Assembly (NCBI RefSeq): GCF_016924645.1
Contig: NZ_JAFFJV010000020.1
Coordinates: 62,001-126,000 of the forward strand
Direction: 5' to 3'
From: Rufibacter psychrotolerans
GTDB taxonomy: Bacteria > Bacteroidota > Bacteroidia > Cytophagales > Hymenobacteraceae
DNA length: 64,000 bases
Shown: one piece after another, positions 42,919 to 51,779 of the stretch
Layout of the letters: each line of letters opens with the position of its first letter
Numbering within the stretch: position 1 is the stretch's first letter
Notes under the pieces: generated by a model
Database searches by the model: none
What the model saw: only the letters and a program-made list of their open reading frames with translations
Told to the model about the DNA's origin: nothing
Made by a program: the position numbers and the translations under genes

Positions 42919-44031
42919 TTACTTATTAGGGTCAGAGAAGCGAGGGTCTTTGATGAAGGTTTCATCTGTGAGGGTGTGCAGAAAGGCAATGATTTGCCGC
43001 TTCTCCTCGCCCGTTAGTCCCAGCGTGGCGCCCCCGAAATCATTACGGGCTTCCTCAATGAGTGGGTCCAGGTTAGGGTCCTGCATGTTTACGTGCTCAT
43101 TGTAGTGGTTTAACACGTCTTCCAGGGTCTTAAACCGACCATCGTGCATGTAGGGTGCTGTAAGCGCAATGTTGCGGAGCGAAGGTGCCCTGAACTTACC
43201 TCGGTCACTTTCCTTGCCCGTAATCAGCCAGCGGCCCGCGTCTTTGGGTTCCGCATCCAGCCCGTTGTTATGGAATGTGTTAAAGGTTTGCAGGGTGCCG
43301 CCGTGGCAATCGCCGCAGTTGCCGCCGCGCAGGCTGATGTTGGGGTCTGGATGGGTGAGGAAGAGGCGCATGCCCAATAGCTCATCAACGGTCAGGTTTT
43401 CCTTGCCCTCCTGGTAGCGGTCAAACCTGGAGTTGGAGGAGATGAGCGTGCGGGTAAACTGGGCCAGGGCTTTGAGCAGGTTCTCTTTGGTGATGGGGCC
43501 TCTGCCAAAAGCCTTTTCAAATAGCGCTGGGTATTTCTCTGTGGCCTGCAATTTGGCTACGGCAACATCCAGGTTCTGGTGCAGCTCAATAGGGCTCTCC
43601 AGCGGAATCTTCGCCTGTTCTTCCAGTGACTTGGGTCCGCCGTCCCAGTTTAACTGGGAAACCCACAGCAGATTGGCCAATGACATGGCGCTGCGGGTGC
43701 CGGCAATACCGTCAACTCCTTTGCTTACGGCCTGCCCGTCGGTAAAGGCGAATTGCTGTTGGTGACAGCTCCCGCAAGACATGGTGTTGTTGGCAGAAAG
43801 AGCTTTTTCATAGAATAGGGTTCGGCCCAAAGCCACGCCCTCCTGGGTAAGCGGATTATCGGCGGGAATCGCCTGAATGCCCCCGAAGCGCTGAGGAAGA
43901 TCCAGTTGGTAGGGAGTAGGGGCGGGAAGGGGAGCAGGTACCTCTTCCCCGGGAGAAGCCTCGCTGCAGCTTCCCAGGAAGGAGGTAATGGCCACGCAGC
44001 CCCAGAGAAATAGCTTATGGTCAATACGCAT
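42919..44031 (-). CDS. Dihaem cytochrome c peroxidase/MauG-family lipoprotein (first copy)
   Basis: 370 residues from the ATG at 44031, where the lipoprotein signal begins (MRIDHKLFLWGCVAITSFLGSC). The frame is open 72 codons further, but that part contains a palindrome repeat and is not coding. Haem sites are CGSCH (MSCGSCHQQQFAFTDG) and CGDCH (GGNCGDCHGGTL), and the distal segment is NIALTAPYMHDGRFKTLEDVLNHYNEHV. It is clearly paralogous to the protein at 40946-42052. As first gene of the unit with the MbnP-like lipoprotein, it is a candidate MbnH-type protein oxidase or a cytochrome c peroxidase. Confidence 0.9.
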   Translation of the reverse strand: MRIDHKLFLWGCVAITSFLGSCSEASPGEEVPAPLPAPTPYQLDLPQRFGGIQAIPADNPLTQEGVALGRTLFYEKALSANNTMSCGSCHQQQFAFTDGQAVSKGVDGIAGTRSAMSLANLLWVSQLNWDGGPKSLEEQAKIPLESPIELHQNLDVAVAKLQATEKYPALFEKAFGRGPITKENLLKALAQFTRTLISSNSRFDRYQEGKENLTVDELLGMRLFLTHPDPNISLRGGNCGDCHGGTLQTFNTFHNNGLDAEPKDAGRWLITGKESDRGKFRAPSLRNIALTAPYMHDGRFKTLEDVLNHYNEHVNMQDPNLDPLIEEARNDFGGATLGLTGEEKRQIIAFLHTLTDETFIKDPRFSDPNK

Positions 44032-44416
44032 GAGGTCGTATTTGATTTTAAGGATAACGGCGAAGAGATTGTTTTCCGTATTCGCCTGTTTCAGGGCTGT
44101 TTTCAGGAAAGAGGGCCCAAAACAGAGGCTAAGAACGGGAATTATGCCCAAAAGCCTGGTCTCTCTGCCTTGCTTGATGAGAAACCCCGCGGAAATCTTC
44201 GGGAAAGGTGTCATAAGATGGCGGTAAATGTTACCTTTGCAGAGCAAAACAGAAACGCAGGGAACTCTTCTGGCTTGTATTTGTCTGTAAGAGAGGCAGA
44301 AAAGCAGCGGGGTGAATTATTTTTGAGGAAGAATTCTTGGAAATTAATCTGCTACCTTGTAGTTTTGCAAACTCATTTAGAATCAGAGTCAAAAGCATTT
44401 ATCTATAATCACAACC
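44032..44416. other. Divergent intergenic region
   Basis: 385 nt between the dihaem operon and rpsT. A good palindrome copy lies at 44093-44123 (GGGCTGTTTTCAGGAAAGAG followed by GGCCCAAAAC). The rpsT promoter is at 44337-44367. No clear minus-strand promoter was identified. Confidence 0.5.
44337..44367 (+). promoter_or_regulatory. Bacteroidota-type promoter of rpsT
   Basis: TTGG (44337-44340, near TTTG), a 19-nt spacer and TAGTTTTG (44360-44367), a full -7 match. It lies 49 nt before the rpsT start. Confidence 0.65.
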
Positions 44417-44674
44417 ATGGCTAACCATAAGTCAGCATTAAAGAGAATCAGATCCAACAACGCGAAACGCTTGCTGAACCGCTACCAGGCGAAAACTACC
44501 CGTACCTTTGTAAAGCGTTTGAGATTGACAACCGACAAAGCCGAGGCGCAAGAACTGTTCAAGACGGTATCTGGTATGCTTGACAAATTGGCGAAGAAGA
44601 ACGTGATTCACAAAAACAAAGCGGCCAACAACAAATCTAAATTGGCTCGTTTCGTGAATACCTTAGCTGCCTAG
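44417..44674 (+). CDS. rpsT: 30S ribosomal protein S20
   Basis: 85 residues: [35 protein letters not shown], then [33 protein letters not shown]. This is the classic basic, helical bS20 sequence, full length. S20 binds the 5' and 3' minor domains of 16S rRNA during early assembly. It is a single-gene unit with its own promoter and a strong terminator. Confidence 0.98.
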   Translation: MANHKSALKRIRSNNAKRLLNRYQAKTTRTFVKRLRLTTDKAEAQELFKTVSGMLDKLAKKNVIHKNKAANNKSKLARFVNTLAA

Positions 44675-44709
44675 TTTTACAGCAGTATTTACATTTCTTG
44701 GGTTATTAT

Positions 44710-44738
44710 AAAAGCCTTGCTCTCAGCAAGGCTTTTTG
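44710..44738 (+). terminator. Intrinsic terminator of rpsT
   Basis: AAAAGCCTTGCT-CTC-AGCAAGGCTTTT, a perfect 12-bp stem followed by T. Confidence 0.9.
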
Positions 44739-44962
44739 TGTTTGTGCCTGTTTTACCATCTAAGCGGCATTTCTTGCTGGAAAATATAGGGCTTGTTTCA
44801 GTATTCTTTATGCCTTGATTGTAACACGTTTAAACGGGTTTATTCCTGTGTTATTAAAGATTGAAATACCGTGGTAATTTACCTGTAAAGCCGCGGGTTA
44901 TTTCAGGGAGTGAGGCCGAAATTCTCAAGTGGGTTTTAAGGGATTAAGGTCTGCAAAAGGCT

Positions 44963-45006
44963 AAAACAAAGGGCGGCTTTCTTTTCAGAAAGCCGCCCTT
45001 TGTTTT
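44963..45006. terminator. Bidirectional terminator upstream of the pyk stop
   Basis: A 20-bp stem (AAAACAAAGGGCGGCTTTCT pairing with 44987-45006) with loop TTTC and T tracts on both strands. Confidence 0.9.
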
Positions 45007-45030
45007 GGTAAAATGTTGGGTTAGAGAAGA

Positions 45031-46461
45031 TTAATGCACAATGCTCAATTTGATCATATTGGCGCGTTTCTTCTCCATGACCGGCATAGAGCCAATGTTG
45101 ATAAAGACATCGCCGGTTTGCAGGTGCCCCTCTTTCACCAGGATCTCTTTCAGGTCAGAGATGGTCTCGTCGGTAGACACAAAGCGGTCATAGTAGTAGC
45201 CTCTGATGCCCCACACCAGGTTCAGGGTGTGCAGGAGCACGCGATTGTCGGTGAAGACGAAGATGTCTGCCTTAGGGCGGTGCTTGGCCAGTTGCAGGGC
45301 CGTGTAACCAGACTTGGTAAGGCAGATGAGCGCGCGGGCATCGGTGTCGCGGGCCAGGGTCACGGCGCTGGCTACCACGGTGTCGTTGTAGAAGGTTGGG
45401 GACTGGGTGTTAAAGGAAAAATTGCGGTGGAACACCGGTGCCTGTGACTCCACCGATTGGATGGTGCGGGTCATGCTGCCGATGGTCTCAATAGGATAAG
45501 CCCCGGCCGCAGTCTCAGCGCTTAGCATGAGGGTGTCGGCGCCGTCCATGACCGCGTTGGCCACGTCGTTGGTCTCTGCGCGGGTTGGGCGGGGATTGGT
45601 GATCATGCTTTCCATCATCTGGGTGGCAATAATCACGGGTTTGCCCACTGCCTGGCATTTCTCCACAATCATTTTCTGGAGCATAGGCACTTCTTCCATG
45701 CCTACTTCCACCCCAAGGTCGCCCCGGGCCACCATCACGGCGTCAGTGGCCTCAATGATGGAGTCAATGTTGCGGATAGCCTCTGGCTTCTCAATCTTAG
45801 CCACCACCTTGGTGTCTTTGCCCCGCTCAGCGATGATGCGCTTGATCTCGTGGATATCCTCTACCTTCCGCACGAACGAAAGGGCTACCCACTCCACGTC
45901 ATTGTCTAACCCAAAGTGCAGGTCCTGAATATCCTTTTCCGTGAGGGAAGGGGCGGTTACCACCGTGTCGGGCAGGTTAATGCCTTTGCGGGGTTTCACC
46001 ACGCCGCCGTACACCACCTCGGTTTCCACCTCCTTGTCGCCGTCGGTGCTGATCACGGTTACCTCCAGCTTGCCGTCGTCAATCAGGATGGCGTCGCCGG
46101 GGCGCACGTCGTGGGCCAGGCGGGTATAGCTGGTAGACAGGCGCTGCGCGGTACCCACCGATTTGTCGCAGACAATGGTGAGGCGCTGGCCGCGCACAAT
46201 CTCCACGGCCCCGTTCTCAATCTCGTTCAGGCGGATCTTGGGGCCCTGCAAGTCCTGGAGCAAGCAAATATTAAAGCCTTCCTCGGCGTTAATGGCCCGT
46301 ACGGCCTGGATAACCTTTAAATGTTCCTGGTGGGCGCCGTGCGAGAAGTTCAGACGAAAAACATCTACTCCTTCCTGAATGAGGGCACGCAGGCGCTCCG
46401 GAGTGTTGCTGGCGGGGCCAACGGTTGCAATAATCTTGGTTTTGTTGAAATGTATAGCCAT
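45031..46461 (-). CDS. pyk: Pyruvate kinase
   Basis: 476 residues. Key motifs: KIIATVGPASNTPERLRALIQEGVDVFRLNFSHGAHQEH, DLQGPKIRLNEI, the active-site segment KVVAKIEKPEAIRNIDSIIEATDAVMVARGDLGVEV and PTRAETNDVANAVMDGADTLMLSAETAAGAYPIET. It converts phosphoenolpyruvate and ADP to pyruvate and ATP. The C-terminal domain is standard, with no extra PEP-utiliser domain. It lies 3 nt downstream of the IPExxxVDY gene, a linkage frequent in Bacteroidota. Confidence 0.97.
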   Translation of the reverse strand: MAIHFNKTKIIATVGPASNTPERLRALIQEGVDVFRLNFSHGAHQEHLKVIQAVRAINAEEGFNICLLQDLQGPKIRLNEIENGAVEIVRGQRLTIVCDKSVGTAQRLSTSYTRLAHDVRPGDAILIDDGKLEVTVISTDGDKEVETEVVYGGVVKPRKGINLPDTVVTAPSLTEKDIQDLHFGLDNDVEWVALSFVRKVEDIHEIKRIIAERGKDTKVVAKIEKPEAIRNIDSIIEATDAVMVARGDLGVEVGMEEVPMLQKMIVEKCQAVGKPVIIATQMMESMITNPRPTRAETNDVANAVMDGADTLMLSAETAAGAYPIETIGSMTRTIQSVESQAPVFHRNFSFNTQSPTFYNDTVVASAVTLARDTDARALICLTKSGYTALQLAKHRPKADIFVFTDNRVLLHTLNLVWGIRGYYYDRFVSTDETISDLKEILVKEGHLQTGDVFINIGSMPVMEKKRANMIKLSIVH

Positions 46462-46464
46462 GCG

Positions 46465-46890
46465 CTAGAAAAGCAGGTTTTCTTTGTAACGTAAACAATG
46501 TGGATCAAAGGAACGCACGTACTGCACCAGCGGCACGGCGTTAAGGGTCTGCAAAAGCTCTTGCTGCAGGTGGGTGAGCCCGCCAGACACTTGTATGACA
46601 TAGTCATACTCTTTGATGTCAGGTACTAGAAACGGAGAGGCCAGGGTGCTGGTTCCCACAGACCGGTTGCGGAACAAACGCAAAGAGCCGTGTTCTGCCC
46701 GGTGCAGGTAATTAGAGATAACTAACCGCCCTTTGTTCAGGAAATCTATGCACAGGTCTGCCTGTTTCACCAGCCTAATGCGGAAGTATTTATTCAGCGC
46801 CCACGCCAGCGTATGCTCCTTACTGGAAGAGACAACTCCAAATAAGTCGAAATCAAAATCATGTTCTACCTCTAGACGAAAAGATTTCAT
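46465..46890 (-). CDS. IPExxxVDY-family protein
   Basis: 141 residues from the ATG at 46890 (MKSFRLEVEHDFDFDLFGVVSSSKEHTLAWALN). The frame extends 28 codons upstream without family similarity. It belongs to the Bacteroidota family named after a C-terminal motif; here the motif region reads FLVPDIKEYDYVIQVSG. The function is unknown. It sits between pyk and the divergent acpP-fabF-rnc operon, the usual place for this family, so a link to lipid synthesis or to rRNA processing has been suspected from context only. Confidence 0.88.
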   Translation of the reverse strand: MKSFRLEVEHDFDFDLFGVVSSSKEHTLAWALNKYFRIRLVKQADLCIDFLNKGRLVISNYLHRAEHGSLRLFRNRSVGTSTLASPFLVPDIKEYDYVIQVSGGLTHLQQELLQTLNAVPLVQYVRSFDPHCLRYKENLLF

Positions 46891-47007
46891 GAGTTGTGCG
46901 GCACTAGTGGGTAATTTAGGCTTGGGGAGGCAATTTAAAGAAGGTAATTGGAAACACCGCAACCCTTGGCGCAAAAGTGCACGAATAAAACTATTGCGCG
47001 CAATTTG

Positions 47008-47039
47008 TTTGACATTGTGTTGCCAAATCTATTTCTTTG
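47008..47039 (+). promoter_or_regulatory. Probable promoter of acpP-fabF-rnc
   Basis: TTTG (47008-47011), a 20-nt spacer and TTTCTTTG (47032-47039, one mismatch to TAnnTTTG). It lies 28 nt before the acpP ATG. On the opposite strand, TAGATTTG (47024-47031) may serve the divergent IPExxxVDY gene. Confidence 0.55.
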
Positions 47040-47067
47040 CACTGTGTTTTAAAAAACTTCTAAAAAA

Positions 47068-47304
47068 ATGTCAGAAATCGCAGAAAAAGTAAGAGCTATT
47101 ATCATTGATAAATTAGGCGTTGAGGAATCTGAGGTAACGCCTGAGGCTAGCTTTACAAACGACCTGGGTGCCGACTCTCTTGATACCGTAGAATTGATCA
47201 TGGAATTTGAGAAAGAATTCAATGTGTCTATTCCAGACGATCAGGCAGAGAACATTGCAACGGTAGGCCAAGCGATCAGCTACCTGGAAGAGCACGCTAA
47301 GTAA
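47068..47304 (+). CDS. acpP: Acyl carrier protein
   Basis: 78 residues, acidic: [78 protein letters not shown]. The phosphopantetheine Ser is in the DSL motif (Ser about 37). It carries growing acyl chains in type II fatty acid synthesis. It is the first gene of acpP-fabF-rnc, with 77 nt to fabF. Confidence 0.99.
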   Translation: MSEIAEKVRAIIIDKLGVEESEVTPEASFTNDLGADSLDTVELIMEFEKEFNVSIPDDQAENIATVGQAISYLEEHAK

Positions 47305-47381
47305 TCCCTTCCTTCTTTTTTCCCTCTATCGATCCAATTTTTTACCTTATCATACAGGTTCTTTCCCTCTACTAGCAGCGT

Positions 47382-48635
47382 ATGGAGCTTAAGAGAGTTG
47401 TAGTAACTGGCCTTGGTGCGCTTACCCCTCTGGGGAATACCGTCTCTGAATACTGGAACGGCCTCGTGAACGGGGTGAGTGGGGCAGCGCCCATCACTCG
47501 CTTTGATGCCTCAAAGTTTAAGACCCAATTTGCCTGTGAAGTAAAAGGGTATGATCCTGAGCAATACTTTGACCGTAAAGAGGCCCGTAAAATGGACCTC
47601 TTTACGCAATTTGCGGTAATTGTGGCCGATGAAGCCGTGAAAGACGCCCGCCTGGATGATGAGTCTCTCAACAAAGAGCGCATTGGGGTTATCTGGGGCT
47701 CTGGCATTGGCGGTCTGCGTACCTTCCAGGAAGAGTGCGTGAACTTTGCCAACGGTGACGGAACACCGCGGTTCAATCCTTTCTTTATTCCTAAAATGAT
47801 CGCCGACATCAGCGCCGGTCATATCTCCATCAAATACGGGTTCAGAGGTCCAAACTTTGTGACCGTTTCAGCCTGTGCCTCGGCTACCAACGCTTTAATT
47901 GACTCGTTCAACTACATCCGTTTGGGAATGGTGGACGTGGTGGTGAGCGGTGGCTCTGAAGCCGCCGTGACAGAGGCCGGTATTGGTGGGTTCAATGCTC
48001 TGAAAGCCCTTTCTGAGCGCAATGACTCTCCGGCAACCGCTTCCCGTCCGTTTGACAAAGAGCGCGACGGGTTTGTGCTGGGCGAAGGCGCGGCTGCCAT
48101 TGTGCTGGAGGAATACGAGCACGCCAAAGCCCGCGGGGCCAAAATTTACGCCGAGTTGATTGGCGGCGGTATGTCTGCCGATGCGTACCACATCACCGCC
48201 CCGCACCCAGAGGGATTGGGCGCCCGCAACGTGATGGCCAACGCCCTCAAAGACTCCGGCATCAGACCAGAAGAGGTAGACTACATCAACGTGCACGGCA
48301 CTTCCACGCCGCTGGGCGATGTGAGCGAAGCCAAAGCCATTGAGTATGTGTTTGGCGACCACGCCTACAACCTCAACATCAGCTCTACCAAATCCATGAC
48401 CGGGCACCTGTTGGGCGCCGCCGGAGCCATAGAGGCGGTTGCGTCTATTCTGTCTATCCAGCACGGAGTGGTGCCGCCTACTATCAACCACACCACAGAT
48501 GATGACCAGTTCAATCCTAAGCTGAACTTCACGTTTAACCAAGCGCAGCAGCGGGATGTAAAGGTAGCCATGAGCAACACCTTTGGGTTTGGCGGACACA
48601 ATACCTCCGTAATTTTCAAAAAGGTTACTGAGTAG
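47382..48635 (+). CDS. fabF: Beta-ketoacyl-ACP synthase II
   Basis: 417 residues. The catalytic Cys is in VTVSACASATNALIDSF, and the two His are in NVHGTSTPLGDVSEAKAI and STKSMTGHLLGAAGAIE. The ending SNTFGFGGHNTSVIFKK is typical. It elongates acyl-ACP with malonyl-ACP. Its stop overlaps the rnc GTG start by one base (TAGTG), so rnc is translationally coupled. Confidence 0.98.
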   Translation: MELKRVVVTGLGALTPLGNTVSEYWNGLVNGVSGAAPITRFDASKFKTQFACEVKGYDPEQYFDRKEARKMDLFTQFAVIVADEAVKDARLDDESLNKERIGVIWGSGIGGLRTFQEECVNFANGDGTPRFNPFFIPKMIADISAGHISIKYGFRGPNFVTVSACASATNALIDSFNYIRLGMVDVVVSGGSEAAVTEAGIGGFNALKALSERNDSPATASRPFDKERDGFVLGEGAAAIVLEEYEHAKARGAKIYAELIGGGMSADAYHITAPHPEGLGARNVMANALKDSGIRPEEVDYINVHGTSTPLGDVSEAKAIEYVFGDHAYNLNISSTKSMTGHLLGAAGAIEAVASILSIQHGVVPPTINHTTDDDQFNPKLNFTFNQAQQRDVKVAMSNTFGFGGHNTSVIFKKVTE

Positions 48636-49390
48636 TGTTCAGCCCGATCAGACCGGTCTTTCGCGCGATCAACAAATTCTTTTACAAAGACAAGGCTTTT
48701 GTAAATGCCATTACCCACATCACGGGCATGGCACCAGACAACCTGCACCTGTACCAACTGGCGTTCACGCACACCTCGTACGTGCGCCAGAACCTGAAAG
48801 GCAACCAGGAAACCAATGAGCGTCTGGAGTTTTTGGGGGACGCCATCCTGGGCGCGGTCATTGCAGAGTACCTGTTCAAAAAGTATCCCTACAAAGACGA
48901 AGGTTTCCTCACCGAGATCCGGTCGCGCATGGTGAACCGCGAGTCTCTGAATAGCCTGGCCGTGAAGGTAGGGCTCCATTCCCTTATCAAGGTAGACAAT
49001 ATCTCGGGGGCTACCCGCCACAAGTTCATCAACGGAAACGCCCTGGAGGCTTTGGTAGGCGCCGTGTACCTGGACAAAGGCTACATTGACACCAAGAGCT
49101 TTATCCTGCGCAAGTTGGTAAAACCCCATTTTGACTTGCACCAGCTCACCACCACCACCAGCAACTTCAAGAGCAAGCTGATTGAGTGGGCCCAGGGGCA
49201 GAACCGCAGCATTAGGTTTGAGATTGTGGGCCAGAAGCAAAGTGGCAGCACCACGGAGTTCACTGCGGCGGTAGTGGTAGACAACGAGATTATTGCCAGC
49301 GGCAGCGGCCTCTCCAAGAAAAAAGCCGAGCAAGCCGCCGCTGAGAAAAGCATGGAGGCCCTCAAGGCCAAGGGTGCCATCCTGCCATAG
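48635..49390 (+). CDS. rnc: Ribonuclease III
   Basis: 251 residues with a GTG start overlapping the fabF stop. The catalytic signature is NERLEFLGDAILGAVIAEYLF, and the second acidic site is in NGNALEALVGAVYLDKGY. The C-terminal double-stranded RNA-binding domain (about 180-250) reads SKLIEWAQGQNRSIRFEIVGQ...GSGLSKKKAEQAAAEKSMEAL. RNase III processes rRNA precursors and cleaves double-stranded RNA. The dispersed hairpin repeats in this genome, if transcribed, would be natural substrates. Confidence 0.97.
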   Translation: MFSPIRPVFRAINKFFYKDKAFVNAITHITGMAPDNLHLYQLAFTHTSYVRQNLKGNQETNERLEFLGDAILGAVIAEYLFKKYPYKDEGFLTEIRSRMVNRESLNSLAVKVGLHSLIKVDNISGATRHKFINGNALEALVGAVYLDKGYIDTKSFILRKLVKPHFDLHQLTTTTSNFKSKLIEWAQGQNRSIRFEIVGQKQSGSTTEFTAAVVVDNEIIASGSGLSKKKAEQAAAEKSMEALKAKGAILP

Positions 49391-49403
49391 TTCTATTTCC
49401 CGC

Positions 49404-49430
49404 ACTTTTTCTGAAAACAGCCCTAAAATG
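49404..49430 (+). repeat. Short intergenic palindrome copy
   Basis: ACTTTTTCTGAAAACAGCCC followed by TAAAATG, 13 nt after the rnc stop. Confidence 0.6.
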
Positions 49431-49472
49431 CACTATTCACAGGTGCGTTCAGTAGACCTTTCCTAAGGTATT

Positions 49473-49503
49473 CTTGCTTCTGCGGCGTATAGTCTTAGTT
49501 TTG
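49473..49503 (+). promoter_or_regulatory. Candidate promoter of nadE
   Basis: CTTG (49473-49476, three of four to TTTG), a 19-nt spacer and TAGTTTTG (49496-49503, a full -7 match). The leader would be about 90 nt. Confidence 0.5.
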
Positions 49504-49598
49504 TAGTGTTCAGGCCGGCGCATTTACGCGGGCCAAACTCCAGTTTCTAACATGCAGGCGGGTTCTTGCGTTAGAAAAGCCTTAAACACGACCAAACT

Positions 49599-51458
49599 AT
49601 GAAACTTGCAGGCGCGGCCCTCAACCAGACTCCCCTGGATTGGGACAACAACCTCCGTAACATCAAATCGGCCATTGAGCAGGCCAAAGAACAGAACGTA
49701 GACCTTCTCTGCCTCCCCGAGATGAGCATTCCCGGCTACGGCTGCGAAGACCTTTTCCTGAGCGAATGGGTAGCGTTGGAGTGCTTTGAGCGGCTGCTGG
49801 AGATAAAGGAGTGGTGCGACGGCGTGATTGTGTGCGTGGGGCTTCCCATTCGGTTGAACAACACCACGTACAACACCGCCTGCGTCATCAAAGACAGGCA
49901 GATCTTAGGCTTTACCGCCAAGCAGTTCCTGGCCAATGACGGCGTTCATTACGAGCCGCGCTGGTTCAGTTCCTGGGTGCCCAATACGGTGGAGCAGTTT
50001 GAGATGCTGGGCCAGACCTACCAGATCGGCGACCTTATCTATGAACACCAGGGCGTGAAGTTCGCGTTTGAGATCTGCGAGGATGCCTGGCGCAACGCCA
50101 ACCGGCCGGCCTACCGACACAAGCCCAAAGGCGTGCAGCTCATCATCAACCCCAGCGCCAGCCACTTTGCCATGAGCAAGACCGATGTGCGTTACCACCT
50201 GGTGGTAGATGCCTCCCGGGAGTTTGAATGCACCTACCTGTACGTGAACCTTCTGGGCAATGAGGCCGGTAAAATGATCTACGATGGCGAAATTATCATC
50301 GCCCAGAACGGCAACGTGGTGCTACGCAATCAACTGCTTTCGTTTAAGAGCGTGGACTTTGAATGCGCCGAGGTCTCCTTTGAGAATCCTTTGCCTCTCA
50401 CGGCGGTGCAGCCGTTGCCGCCCGTAGACGAGAACATTGAATTTATCTCGGCCATTTCGCTGGCTTTGTTTGACTACCTGCGCAAAAGCCGCAGCCGGGG
50501 CTTTGTGCTGTCGCTCAGCGGCGGGGCCGATTCTTCTTTATGCGCCGTGGCCGTAGCCGAAATGGTGCGCCGGGCCGTGGCCGAGATTGGATTGGAAGAA
50601 TTCGTGCAGAAAACCAACTGCCTCACGCCCGAGGAGCTTCCTATTTTTGGGCAGTTTTCGGGAGATGCGCTTAGAAACGCCTTGGTGGGCAAACTGCTGG
50701 TAACCGCGTACCAGGGCACCGTCAACTCCTCAGATGATACTTACCGCTCCGCAGAAGAACTGGCCAAATCCATCGGGGCCGTCTTCTACAACTGGACCAT
50801 TGACGAGGAAGTGAGAAGTTACCGGGACAAGATAGAGCACGCCATTGGGCGTGAACTCACCTGGGAGCAAGATGATTTGACCCTACAGAACATTCAGGCC
50901 CGGGTGCGCGCGCCCGGCATCTGGATGCTGGCCAACCTCAGAAACTCGCTGCTCTTGGCTACCTCTAACCGCTCAGAAGCCTCGGTAGGGTACGCCACCA
51001 TGGACGGAGACACCGCCGGTAGTATCTCACCCATTGCCGGGGTAGACAAAGCGTTCATCCGGCAGTGGCTGGTGTGGGCGCAGTTGCAGTTGGGGTACGA
51101 GGGCCTGCAGTACGTGAACAACCTGCAACCTTCGGCGGAGTTGCGGCCCCTGGAGAAAACCCAGACCGATGAAGAGGACCTCATGCCGTATCCGCTCCTG
51201 AACCAGTTTGAGCGGCTGGCTTTCTACAACCGCCTTTCGCCGCAGCAGGTGTTTCAGGAACTGAAGGGCACCTACCCAGACGACCAACTGCGCCAATTCA
51301 TCCAGCGGTTCTATTCGCTCTGGAGCCGCAACCAATGGAAGCGCGAACGCTACGCCCCGGCCTTCCACCTGGACGATTACAACGTGGACCCGCGCAGCTG
51401 GCTCCGCTTCCCCATCCTGAGCGGCGGTTTCCGGCAGGAGTTGAGGGAGCTGGGGTAA
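49599..51458 (+). CDS. nadE: NAD(+) synthase, glutamine-hydrolysing
   Basis: 619 residues. The N-terminal nitrilase-type glutaminase domain (1 to about 270) has LLCLPEMSIPGYGCEDLF (Glu), the Lys segment and FAFEICEDAWRN (Cys nucleophile). The C-terminal synthetase domain (about 285-619) has the ATP pyrophosphatase P-loop LSLSGGADSSLCAVA and LLATSNRSEASVGYATMDGDTAGSISPIAGVDK. The enzyme amidates nicotinate adenine dinucleotide using ammonia channelled from glutamine. It is a single-gene unit. Confidence 0.97.
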   Translation: MKLAGAALNQTPLDWDNNLRNIKSAIEQAKEQNVDLLCLPEMSIPGYGCEDLFLSEWVALECFERLLEIKEWCDGVIVCVGLPIRLNNTTYNTACVIKDRQILGFTAKQFLANDGVHYEPRWFSSWVPNTVEQFEMLGQTYQIGDLIYEHQGVKFAFEICEDAWRNANRPAYRHKPKGVQLIINPSASHFAMSKTDVRYHLVVDASREFECTYLYVNLLGNEAGKMIYDGEIIIAQNGNVVLRNQLLSFKSVDFECAEVSFENPLPLTAVQPLPPVDENIEFISAISLALFDYLRKSRSRGFVLSLSGGADSSLCAVAVAEMVRRAVAEIGLEEFVQKTNCLTPEELPIFGQFSGDALRNALVGKLLVTAYQGTVNSSDDTYRSAEELAKSIGAVFYNWTIDEEVRSYRDKIEHAIGRELTWEQDDLTLQNIQARVRAPGIWMLANLRNSLLLATSNRSEASVGYATMDGDTAGSISPIAGVDKAFIRQWLVWAQLQLGYEGLQYVNNLQPSAELRPLEKTQTDEEDLMPYPLLNQFERLAFYNRLSPQQVFQELKGTYPDDQLRQFIQRFYSLWSRNQWKRERYAPAFHLDDYNVDPRSWLRFPILSGGFRQELRELG

Positions 51459-51495
51459 TGTGCTGATGTGCTAATTTTAGAATGATGTAAATTTC

Positions 51496-51535
51496 CCGTT
51501 TTCAGGCTCATTTCTGGAATAGAGCCCGAAAACGG
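51496..51535. repeat. Short intergenic palindrome copy, extended form
   Basis: CCGTTTTCAGGCTC on the left and AGAGCCCGAAAACGG on the right, around ATTTCTGGAAT. It lies 38 nt after the nadE stop. Confidence 0.75.
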
Positions 51536-51542
51536 ATTCCAG

Positions 51543-51704
51543 CGCCGTAGCGTCGTTCCGCGGAACGACGTGTCTCCCTGAAACTGAAACGCCTCAGATA
51601 AAAAAAGGCCTGAAGCCAGGGCAAAGCTGCGACACAAGGGTCTTAAAATTTGCGGCGGTTTTGCTGCGTAGAACAACGTCGTTCCGCGGAACGACGCTAC
51701 GGCG
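51543..51704. repeat. 162-bp MITE-like element with 28-nt terminal inverted repeats
   Basis: Positions 51543-51570 and 51677-51704 are exact reverse complements. Each holds the 20-nt self-palindrome CGTCGTTCCGCGGAACGACG and an outer CGCCGTAG/CTACGGCG. The 106-nt interior has no open frame of note, and no target-site duplication was seen. The structure fits a miniature inverted-repeat element or a double-hairpin repeat. Confidence 0.8.
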
Positions 51705-51779
51705 GTGATAAGAAAGAATCCCGACCTTGTTGCTGTTGGCTGGGTTTGGGCTCAATTCCGTAAATGAAGTCGAAAACAG

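Larger units (their letters stand above)
44675..45030. other. Intergenic region between convergent rpsT and pyk
   Basis: 356 nt. It carries the rpsT terminator (44710-44738) and a bidirectional terminator (44963-45006). The ~220 nt between them is AT-rich, and I see no gene or repeat in it. Confidence 0.6.
51459..51779. other. Intergenic region with a palindrome and a MITE-like element
   Basis: 321 nt. A full palindrome copy lies at 51496-51535 and the 162-bp inverted-repeat element at 51543-51704. The remaining 75 nt before the HD gene holds GGGTTTGGG but no clear -7 box. Confidence 0.6.

Noticed and set aside
44032-44247. Possible 72-residue N-terminal extension of the dihaem protein.
   Set aside because: It contains a copy of the short palindrome, and a proper lipoprotein signal begins at 44031.
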